DNA of 64,000 bases from Candidatus Binataceae bacterium (GTDB lineage: Bacteria; Desulfobacterota; Binatia; Binatales; Binataceae): positions 734,545 to 798,544 of the forward strand of contig DASRHP010000009.1 in assembly GCA_035650475.1 (NCBI GenBank), in the 5' to 3' direction. The notes below the pieces were generated by a model, which was not told where the DNA came from, did not search any database, and saw only the letters and a list, made by a program, of their open reading frames with translations. Of this stretch, positions 35,131-42,592 are shown piece after piece (the stretch's first letter is position 1; each line of letters starts with the position of its first letter). The position numbers and the translations under genes are program-made.

Positions 35131-36966
35131 TCAGTCCACGGCCTCGCCGGCGCTCTCGGCCGCCGCGTACTGCAACTCGAAGAGGCGATGGTACAGGCCG
35201 CGGCGCGCGAGCAGTTCCTCGTGCGTGCCGCTCTCGCGCAGCACGCCCTGGCTCAGGACCAGGATGCGGTCGGTGCGCTCGATGGTGGACAGGCGGTGCG
35301 CGATGATCAGGGCCGTGCGCTCCTTCAGCAACTCGTCGAGTGCGAGCTGGATCAGGGCTTCGGTGCCGCTGTCCACGCTGGAGGTCGCCTCGTCCATCAC
35401 CAGCACCCGCGGGTCGTAGACGAGCGCGCGTGCGAACGAGAGCAGTTGGCGCTGGCCGGCGGAGAGGTTGGCGCCGCGCTCGCGGATCTCCTCGCGCAGC
35501 CCGCCCGGCAGGCGCTCGACGAACTCCAGCGCCTGCGCGCGGCGCAGCGCCTGGCGCACGCGCGTCTCGTCGAGGTCGGTGCGCGCGAGGCGAACGTTGT
35601 CGAACACGTCGCCGGCGAACAGGAAGACGTCCTGCTGGACCAGCCCGATCGCGCGGCGCAGCGCAGTGAGGTCCCACTCGCGCACGTCCACACCGTCCAC
35701 CAAAATGCGCCCGGCGGTCACGTCGTAAAGTCGCGTGAGCAGCTTGATAATCGTCGTCTTGCCCGAGCCGGTGGCGCCGACGATCGCGACCTTGCGCCCG
35801 GGCTCGACGACAAAGCTCAGGTTGCGCAGCACCGGCTCGCCCGGCCGGTAGGCGAACTCGACGTGGTCGAAGACGATCTCGCCGCGAACCGAGCTGGGGC
35901 GACGCGCCGCGGGCGGGCTTGAAATCGCGGCCGGCGTCGCCATCAGCGCCTCGATCCGCTCGGCGGCGGCGAGCGCCGATTGCAGGGTGGTGTACTTGCT
36001 CGAGATGTCGCGCAGGGGAAGGAAGAATTTCTGCGCGTAATCGATGAAGGCGACCAGGGTGCCGATCGTTACCAGCCGGCGCACGACGTCGCCGCCGCCC
36101 GCCCACAGGATGATCGCGATGGTCACCGAACTCAGCGCCTCGACCGCCGAGAACACGCCGGCCTCGTAAATGTTGGCGCGCATCTGGGCGTCGCGGCTGC
36201 GCAGGTTGAGCGCGTCGAACTCGGCGCGGCTCACCCGCTCGCGGGTGAAGAGCTGGATCACCGCCATTCCCGCCAGCGCCTCGGCCAGATAGGCGTTGAG
36301 CGCGGCCAGCCGCTCGCGGATCTCGCGATAGACCACGCGCGCGCGGGTGCTGAAGAAGTTCAGGATCAGCAGCAGCGGCGGCACTGCGCACATCGTCCAC
36401 AGCGCAAGCTTCGCGTTGAAGGCGAACATGATCGCGACGATCCCCGACATCGTGAGCACGTCGATGAACATCGTCAGCGAGCCCGCGCTGAACATCTCGT
36501 TGATCGCGTCGATGTCGGTGGTCATCCGGCTGACCATCCGCCCGGTCGGCGTGCGGTCGAAAAACGCCATCGGCAGCCGCTCGACGTGCTTGAACAACGC
36601 CATCCGCAGGTCGGAGAGGCTGTACTGCGCCACCATCATCGTCAGATAGAACTGCCCGTAGAAGCTGGAGAACTCGCCCGCCACCAGCAACAGGTAGATG
36701 CAACCCATCGCGAGCAGCCCGTGCACGCCGAAAGCGTGGAGCACCGGGCGCAGCCATCCGGGCGGCGCGCCCGTCCGCCGGGTCAGGAACAGATCGATCG
36801 TGAGCTTCCAGATGTAAGGCTGAGCGAGCGCGAACAGCGAGTTGAGCGGCATCAGGACGAGGGAGAGCAAGAACAGGCCGCGGTAGGGGCGCACGAAGCT
36901 CCACACCCAGCGCAGCAGGCGCAGGTCGTAAACCCGGCTCAGTTGTTCTTCCGCCGCAACTTCCAT
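35131..36966 (-). CDS. ABC exporter half-transporter, catalytic partner (YheH/BmrD type)
   Basis: A 611-residue type IV exporter subunit: six membrane helices (about 20-310), then a nucleotide-binding domain with Walker A GATGSGKT, signature LSAGQRQLL, Walker B LVMDEATSSVD (catalytic Glu present) and the H-loop AHRLST. The LSAGQ signature and intact Glu match the YheH/TM288 side of heterodimeric multidrug-type exporters. It begins 5 bp after the partner gene's stop, so the two subunits are surely co-translated. Substrate is unknown. Confidence 0.9.
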   Translation of the reverse strand: MEVAAEEQLSRVYDLRLLRWVWSFVRPYRGLFLLSLVLMPLNSLFALAQPYIWKLTIDLFLTRRTGAPPGWLRPVLHAFGVHGLLAMGCIYLLLVAGEFSSFYGQFYLTMMVAQYSLSDLRMALFKHVERLPMAFFDRTPTGRMVSRMTTDIDAINEMFSAGSLTMFIDVLTMSGIVAIMFAFNAKLALWTMCAVPPLLLILNFFSTRARVVYREIRERLAALNAYLAEALAGMAVIQLFTRERVSRAEFDALNLRSRDAQMRANIYEAGVFSAVEALSSVTIAIILWAGGGDVVRRLVTIGTLVAFIDYAQKFFLPLRDISSKYTTLQSALAAAERIEALMATPAAISSPPAARRPSSVRGEIVFDHVEFAYRPGEPVLRNLSFVVEPGRKVAIVGATGSGKTTIIKLLTRLYDVTAGRILVDGVDVREWDLTALRRAIGLVQQDVFLFAGDVFDNVRLARTDLDETRVRQALRRAQALEFVERLPGGLREEIRERGANLSAGQRQLLSFARALVYDPRVLVMDEATSSVDSGTEALIQLALDELLKERTALIIAHRLSTIERTDRILVLSQGVLRESGTHEELLARRGLYHRLFELQYAAAESAGEAVD

Positions 36967-36971
36967 CGCGC

Positions 36972-38804
36972 TCAGTAGCGGGCGAGCTCCTCCTCCAGCA
37001 GCTGGCGGCGGAACAACTCGGCGTAGATTCCGCGGCGCGCCATCAGCTCCTCGTGCGTGCCCTGCTCGGCGATCGCGCCCTCGTCGAGCACGATGATGTG
37101 GTCGGCGTCGCGCACGGTCGATGCGCGATGGCTCACCACCACGATGGTGCGCCCGCCCACGCTCTCGACCAGGCTGTGAAGCACCGCGCGCTCGGTCTCG
37201 GTATCGACGCTGGAGAGCGCGTCGTCGAGCACGACCACGGCGGGATCGTACACGAGCAGCCGCGCGATGGTGACGCGCTGCTTCTGCCCGCCCGAGAGCG
37301 ACATCCCGCGCTCGCCGACAACGGTCTCCAGCCCGTGCGGCAGCGCCGCGATCTCGACCTCCAGCCCTGCGATGCGCGCGGCGCGCGCGATATCCGCCGC
37401 CGCCGCGTCCGTGCGGCCGAATGCGATATTGCGCGCGAGCGTGTCCGAGAACAGCGTCGGCTCCTGCGGCACCACGCCGACCGCGCGGCGCAGCGCGCCG
37501 AGCGGAAGTTCGCGAATGTCGCGGCCGTCGAGCAGGACGCGGCCCGCGGTCGGCTCCATCAGCCGCGCCATCAGCTTGACCATCGTCGATTTCCCGCAGC
37601 CCGTGCGGCCGACGATCGCAAGCTTCTCACCCGGCGCGACCTTCACCGAGATGTCGCGCAGCGCATAGTATGCTCGGGCAGGGTCGGGTGCCGCGGCACC
37701 CCCGTCGTGCACACCGTCGCGCGGCGCCGGCGCGCGGCCGCCGTCGCCGTCGCCGTCGCCGTCGAGAGCGCGCCGCTCGCGCGCGAAGTAGCTGAACCAC
37801 ACGCGGTCCCATTCGATCGCGCCCGCCACGCTCAGGCGCGCCTCGCCGTCGCCGAGCGAGGCCGGCGCGCGGGCGAGAAAGATGTCGTCGAGGCGCTTCA
37901 TCGCGGCGCGCCCGCGCTGGTAAATCGAGATCATCCAGCCCAGCGCGGTGGTCGGCCACATCAGCTGCGCCAGGTAGCCCATGAAGGCGACTAACGCGCC
38001 GATCGACATCGCGCCGCGTGTGACCAGGTAGCTCCCGTACACCAGCACCACCATCAACGCCGTCGCGTAGGCGCCGCGGATGAGCGGGATGAGCGCGCCG
38101 CGCAGCCGCGCGAGCGCAAGCCCGTGCTCATTGTAGCGCTCGTTGAGCGCGCGGAACTGCATCGCCTCGCGCTCGTGCAGCGTGTAGGCCTTGACGACGT
38201 GGATGCCGGCCAGGCTCTCCTGCACCTTGGCGCCGATCGCGCCCAGCTCCTCCTGCACGCGCAGGCTGCGCTCCATCAGGCTGTGGGTGAGCCGCCGGAT
38301 GCCGACGAAGAGGATCGCGAACGGCGCCAGCGAGGCAAGCGTCAGCCGCCACTGCGAGTTGACCATGAAGCTCAGCGCGTAGACGTAGGTCAGCGGCGTG
38401 TTGGCCAGCGTAAGCGCCCCCATCCCGACCATCATCCGCACCGCGCCGAGGTCGTTGATCATGCGCGACATCAGGTCGCCCGTCTTCAGCCGTTCGTAGA
38501 ACGAGGGGTCGAGCAGGGTGAGGCGATCGAAGAGGTCGTTGCGCAGGTTGTACTCGATGTCGCGCCCGCAGTTGAAGAACACGAAGCGCGAGAACCATCG
38601 CGCCACGCCCATCACCAGCGCGGCGGCGCAGATCGCGCCCGCCAGCCACGCCACACGGTCCAGCCGGACAGCGTCGATCGCGTTGATCGCCCGTCCACTC
38701 AGGTACGGGATGACCATCTGGAGCGTTACCGTGGCGAGCGTGCACAAGCTGGCGAACGCGTAGCGCGCCCGGTAGCGGCGGACGTAGCCGAGCAGCCGTT
38801 TCAT
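36972..38804 (-). CDS. ABC exporter half-transporter, degenerate-site partner (YheI/BmrC type)
   Basis: A 610-residue exporter subunit with six membrane helices, Walker A GRTGCGKST, signature LSGGQKQR and Walker B VVVLDDALSSVD. The residue after the Walker B Asp is D528 where active ATPases have Glu, the hallmark of the degenerate site in heterodimers such as TM287/288 and BmrCD. An extra ~35-residue linker rich in Asp, Gly, Pro and Ala interrupts the first part of the nucleotide domain (bases about 37675-37785) and includes a (GD)n tract. First gene of the pair. Confidence 0.9.
   Translation of the reverse strand: MKRLLGYVRRYRARYAFASLCTLATVTLQMVIPYLSGRAINAIDAVRLDRVAWLAGAICAAALVMGVARWFSRFVFFNCGRDIEYNLRNDLFDRLTLLDPSFYERLKTGDLMSRMINDLGAVRMMVGMGALTLANTPLTYVYALSFMVNSQWRLTLASLAPFAILFVGIRRLTHSLMERSLRVQEELGAIGAKVQESLAGIHVVKAYTLHEREAMQFRALNERYNEHGLALARLRGALIPLIRGAYATALMVVLVYGSYLVTRGAMSIGALVAFMGYLAQLMWPTTALGWMISIYQRGRAAMKRLDDIFLARAPASLGDGEARLSVAGAIEWDRVWFSYFARERRALDGDGDGDGGRAPAPRDGVHDGGAAAPDPARAYYALRDISVKVAPGEKLAIVGRTGCGKSTMVKLMARLMEPTAGRVLLDGRDIRELPLGALRRAVGVVPQEPTLFSDTLARNIAFGRTDAAAADIARAARIAGLEVEIAALPHGLETVVGERGMSLSGGQKQRVTIARLLVYDPAVVVLDDALSSVDTETERAVLHSLVESVGGRTIVVVSHRASTVRDADHIIVLDEGAIAEQGTHEELMARRGIYAELFRRQLLEEELARY
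37741..37764. repeat. Hexanucleotide tandem repeat in the ABC exporter linker
   Basis: Four perfect copies of CCGTCG (plus strand) encode alternating Asp and Gly in the linker of the degenerate exporter subunit. A 16-bp perfect palindrome (37686-37701) lies in the same inserted linker. Hexamer copy changes would keep the frame, so this is a possible length-variable site. Confidence 0.8.
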
Positions 38805-38865
38805 CTCGCCCGCCTAACTTATCAAGCCCGCGCGCGGGCGCCAAAGCGCCGCCCGCCGCCGCCCT

Positions 38866-39618
38866 TCATCGCGCCGCCGCCGCGTGCGGGGAGGATTTGC
38901 GCGCGCGCACGATCAAGTTGTCCTCGACCAGCACGCGCCGCTCGAGCATCCAGCGCATCAGCTCGCGGTTAAGCTCGCGCGCCTCGGCGCCGCGCTCGCG
39001 CGCGAGCAGACGGTAGCGCGTGTTGGCCGCGACCAGCGGATAGAGCAGCGCGTACAGCGCCCAGCTAAGCGGCTTGACCTTGCCGTGGCCGAGGCGCTCG
39101 ACGCCGAGGCCGTTGATCCGCAGCAGGTAGTAGAGCAGCGGAAACGCGATCGGATAGTTGTGGTAGCGATGCGCCTCGGCAAGCGGCGTGTCGAGCGGCA
39201 TCGCCCGCCGCTTGGCCTTGTGCATTCCGGAGAGCAAAAAGCCCAACCGCGAGTCGAGCCGCATGATGTTCGGCGTGGTCAGCACCAGCCGGCCGCCCGG
39301 GCGCAGCACGCGCGCGAGCTCGCAGATTGCCGCGCGATGGTTCTCCAGGTGCTCGATCACCTCGGTCAGCAGGACGAGGTCGAAGCTGGCGTCGGGGTAG
39401 GGCAGACCGCGCGTCAGATCGACGCCTTCGTCGATCGGGATGCCCTCGATCGGCGCGAGGCCGCGCTCGAAGCGCGTGCCGCGCACCTCGAAGCCGCGCC
39501 GCGCCAGCTCGGCCAGCACTTCGCCGTTGCGGCAACTCACGTCGAGCGCACGCGTCCCGCGCGCGGGCAGGTCGTCCAGCAGGCCGAGGACGCCGTCGAT
39601 AATCTCGCGCGCGGGCAT
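38866..39618 (-). CDS. SAM-dependent methyltransferase, class I
   Basis: The 250-residue product has a Rossmann-type methyltransferase order: motif I as ALDVSCRNGEVLAELARRG (unusual, since the common D-x-G-C-G-x-G is here D-V-S-C-R-N-G), an acidic turn, FDLVLLTEVIEHLENH, and ARVLRPGGRLVLTTPN. These are typical of type 11 family enzymes acting on small molecules, quinones or sugars. It lies upstream of the ABC pair and downstream of a sugar transferase on the same strand, hinting at envelope glycan work, but the substrate cannot be told. Confidence 0.8.
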   Translation of the reverse strand: MPAREIIDGVLGLLDDLPARGTRALDVSCRNGEVLAELARRGFEVRGTRFERGLAPIEGIPIDEGVDLTRGLPYPDASFDLVLLTEVIEHLENHRAAICELARVLRPGGRLVLTTPNIMRLDSRLGFLLSGMHKAKRRAMPLDTPLAEAHRYHNYPIAFPLLYYLLRINGLGVERLGHGKVKPLSWALYALLYPLVAANTRYRLLARERGAEARELNRELMRWMLERRVLVEDNLIVRARKSSPHAAAAR

Positions 39619-39796
39619 CAGGCGGCCTTGCCGCGGAGCCGCGCGCCCGCCGCACCGGCCCGGATGTGGAAGCGGTTCATCTCAGGCTGCGTACGTTAGC
39701 AGTTACGACGAGGTGGAAAACAGGCTGCAGCGGCAGTCGCAGCCGTTCGCTCGGATCGCATGGTCGCCGCTTGCGCGCCTTTCGGGCGGGACCGAT

Positions 39797-40573
39797 TCAC
39801 AGCCGGCGCCGCGTGCGCAGCCGGCGCTCGTAGAGCTTGGCGTACTTCAGAAAGACGTAGAACGCCGCGCTCATCGCCGCGTATAGCCCGCGCCCGCCCT
39901 CGCGAAAGCCTCCGCGCAGGACGTAGAAGTTGAAGAAGCGCCAGGCCGGATTGGCGAACATTTTGACCGCCGTGAATGGCCCCGGCTCGCCCTCGCTCGC
40001 GGCCTGCGTGCTCAGGCGGTCGATGGTCGCGATATGGTCGGCGACGTCGCGATAGCTGAAGTGCAGAATCGGCGAGTGGAGCGAAGCGACGCGGCCGTCG
40101 AGTCGCACGCTGGCGTGCGGCTCGCGTCCGCCGAAGCGCGCGCGCCGGCGTCGGAACAGCCGCAGATGGCGGTCCGGGTAAAGCCCGCGCGTGTAGTAGT
40201 GGCCGAGATGATAAAGGATACGACGGACGCGATAGCCGTCGGCCGGCGCGGCGGCGCCAAGCGCCGCCTTGATCTCGCGCCCGAGCTCCCAGGTCGCCTG
40301 CTCGTCAGCGTCGAGCGAGAAGACCCACTCGCCCGTCGCCTGCTCGAGCGCGAACTGCTTCTGCGCGACGTAGCCCTCGAAGGGGCGTTGGAAAACGCGC
40401 GCGCCCAGCGCGCGCGCAATCTCGACCGTGCTGTCGGTCGAGAACGAATCGACCACGATCAGCTCGTCGCAGAACGTCGCCGCGCTCTTGAGGCACTGCC
40501 CGATCAGTTCCTCCTCGTTGCGAGTGATGACGACGAGCGAGATCTTCGGCGCCGCCTGTGCCTGCTCAGCCAT
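39797..40573 (-). CDS. Glycosyltransferase family 2, WaaE/KdtX-like
   Basis: The ATG at 40573 gives 258 residues. The GT-A core reads ISLVVITRNEEELIGQCLKS, then DELIVVDSFSTDSTVEIA, FEGYVAQKQFALEQATGEWV and FSLDADEQ, with the DxD-like metal site in the last. This pattern matches the family of LPS-core beta-glucosyltransferases. An aromatic C-terminal helix (FFNFYVLRGGFREGGRGLYAAM) could sit at the membrane. It overlaps the upstream exonuclease gene by 8 bp, although the functions look unrelated. Confidence 0.85.
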   Translation of the reverse strand: MAEQAQAAPKISLVVITRNEEELIGQCLKSAATFCDELIVVDSFSTDSTVEIARALGARVFQRPFEGYVAQKQFALEQATGEWVFSLDADEQATWELGREIKAALGAAAPADGYRVRRILYHLGHYYTRGLYPDRHLRLFRRRRARFGGREPHASVRLDGRVASLHSPILHFSYRDVADHIATIDRLSTQAASEGEPGPFTAVKMFANPAWRFFNFYVLRGGFREGGRGLYAAMSAAFYVFLKYAKLYERRLRTRRRL

Positions 40574-41354
40574 CGCCGCTCGTTCCCGTCGTCTTGCCCA
40601 GCGCCGGCGCTTCGCTGCAGGCCGCCGGCGCCCTGAGTTCGTCGAGGAAGTGCGCCGAGACCTCACACGCGGCGCGATAGCCGGCCTCGTCGATCCGCCC
40701 GCGCATCAGCTCGACGCGCAGGAACAAAAAGTAGGTCTGGATTACGTCGCTGCGGCAGTAGCGATGAATCTCGTCGAGCCGGCCTGCGTCGTAAAGGTCC
40801 TGCACCTGGGTGCCGTCGATCCCAATCTTGCCCGGCAGCCCGATCATCTTGAGCAGCAGATCCATCCCGCCCCGCAGCGGCCCGGCCGCGCCGAAGTTGG
40901 TCAGGTAGTCGCAGAGATCGAGATGACGCTCGGTCGCGTAGCGCGAGCGCGCGTTGCCCGGGGCGTCGGCGAAATGGTTGGGCGCGGCGATACCGTAACG
41001 CAGCGCGGCGAGCTCGAGCACGGGCAGATCGAAACGCCGCCCGTTGAACGTCACCAGGCATCCGCCGAAGCGCTCGGCGCGCGCCCAGAACTCGCGCACC
41101 AGCGCCTCCTCGGAGTATCCGTCCAGTGCGAGGCTCTGCACCGAGCGCAGGACGTGATCCGCGCCGACGTCGCCGATCGCAATCGAGATCGGCAGATGCA
41201 GGGTGAGCGGAAAAAAGTCGCTGCCGCGCCGCGCGCGCAGCTGTTCGCGCATGTGCTGATAGGCTTCCTCGTCGCTCAGCCCCTCGCCCGCGCACAGCGC
41301 CCGGTTGAGCAGCCGCTTGTCCACGCGGGTCTCGATGTCAAATACGGCGAACAT
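40566..41354 (-). CDS. Predicted 3'-5' exonuclease, PolB-exonuclease-like (PF10108 type)
   Basis: The 262-residue product has the DEDD order: motif I FDIET near residue 6, motif II in VTFNGRRFDLPVLE, and motif III YCRSDVIQTYFLF, as in the stand-alone exonuclease family related to the proofreading domain of DNA polymerase B. Its nucleic-acid substrate is not known. It begins 85 bp downstream of mrp and its stop overlaps the glycosyltransferase start. Confidence 0.85.
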   Translation of the reverse strand: MFAVFDIETRVDKRLLNRALCAGEGLSDEEAYQHMREQLRARRGSDFFPLTLHLPISIAIGDVGADHVLRSVQSLALDGYSEEALVREFWARAERFGGCLVTFNGRRFDLPVLELAALRYGIAAPNHFADAPGNARSRYATERHLDLCDYLTNFGAAGPLRGGMDLLLKMIGLPGKIGIDGTQVQDLYDAGRLDEIHRYCRSDVIQTYFLFLRVELMRGRIDEAGYRAACEVSAHFLDELRAPAACSEAPALGKTTGTSGDG

Positions 41355-41438
41355 CGCTTGCGCCTCTTCGGCCGCGTTCGGTTGCGAGGGAAACCGAGGA
41401 TGGGGGTTCTGATTGCCAGGCTAATCGGTCTTGCCCGT

Positions 41439-42488
41439 TCAATTCGTCTTCTGCTCCAGCTCCGCGATGATCTCGCGCGCGATCGAGTCGAAGACGGCGC
41501 TCACCGGATGGTCCGGACGCACGGCGACCAGCGGACGCGCGTAGTCGCCGCCTTCGCGCAGCTCGCGCACGAGCGGAAGCTCGCCCAAAAACGGCACCCC
41601 GAGCTCGCGCGCCAGCCGCGCGCCGCCGCCGTGGGCGAAGATCTCGTGGCGCGCCCCGCACTTGCCGCACAGGTGATAGCTCATGTTTTCGATCACGCCC
41701 AGCACCGGCACGTCCACCTGCTGGAACATCGCGACTCCGCGCCGCACGTCGAGCAGCGCGATGTCCTGCGGCGTGGTGACGACGATCCCGCCCGCGAGCG
41801 CGACGCGCTGCGTGATGGTGAGCTGGGCGTCGCCGGTCCCCGGCGGCAGGTCGAGCACCAGGCAGTCGAGCTCGCCCCACTCCACGTTGAACAGGAACTC
41901 GCTCTCCAGCTTGGTGATCATCGGGCCGCGCCAGATGACCGCGGCCTCGTCCTCCACGAACAGCGCCATCGAGATGTAACGGATGCCGTAGCGTTCGAGC
42001 GGCACGATGCGCCGCTCGGGAGTGAGCCGAACCTGGCGCTCCGCCCCGACCATCATCGCCACGCTCGGCCCGTACACGTCGGCGTCCATCAGTCCAACGC
42101 GCCATCCCGCCGCCGCCATCGCCAGCGCCAGGTTGACCGCGACCGTCGATTTGCCGACGCCGCCCTTGCCGCTCGCCACCGCGACGACGTGGCGCACGCC
42201 AGGCACGAGCCGGCGGCTCGACCCCGGGGCCATCCGCGGCGTTGCTGGCGCCTGCTCCATCCGGACCTCAACCGCAGGCACTCCGGGAATGGCGGCAACC
42301 GTACGGCGGACGTCTTCGACGATTTGCGCGGCGACCTCGGGCTTGGTGCTGGGCGCGCTGAGCGACACGGTCACGCCCTTGTGCGCGATCTCGATATCCT
42401 TGACCATGCCGAAGGAGACGATATCGCGGGTGAAGCCGGGGTATTTGACCCTCTTGAGTTGGACCAGAATTTCGTTGGGCGTGGGCAT
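41439..42488 (-). CDS. mrp: Mrp/ApbC-family Fe-S cluster carrier ATPase
   Basis: Mrp proteins bind and transfer [4Fe-4S] clusters to apo-proteins as dimers. The 349-residue product has an N-terminal MIP18/DUF59 domain (about 1-85), a deviant Walker A SGKGGVGKST, the stretch MDADVYGPSV, the Walker B region LDLPPGTGDAQLT and the cluster-binding CGKC (in NMSYHLCGKCGARH). It diverges from the glycosidase-like gene with a 104-bp gap containing a GC hairpin (42522-42540). Confidence 0.94.
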   Translation of the reverse strand: MPTPNEILVQLKRVKYPGFTRDIVSFGMVKDIEIAHKGVTVSLSAPSTKPEVAAQIVEDVRRTVAAIPGVPAVEVRMEQAPATPRMAPGSSRRLVPGVRHVVAVASGKGGVGKSTVAVNLALAMAAAGWRVGLMDADVYGPSVAMMVGAERQVRLTPERRIVPLERYGIRYISMALFVEDEAAVIWRGPMITKLESEFLFNVEWGELDCLVLDLPPGTGDAQLTITQRVALAGGIVVTTPQDIALLDVRRGVAMFQQVDVPVLGVIENMSYHLCGKCGARHEIFAHGGGARLARELGVPFLGELPLVRELREGGDYARPLVAVRPDHPVSAVFDSIAREIIAELEQKTN

Positions 42489-42592
42489 CGACGAGCCGCT
42501 GCTGAGTAAGCGTGAATTGGGCGCGCCGCCGCGCGGCGCGAACCGATGTTATCATTCCGGCGGGAGGGGAAAAACGCGGGCGGAGAGCGCCC

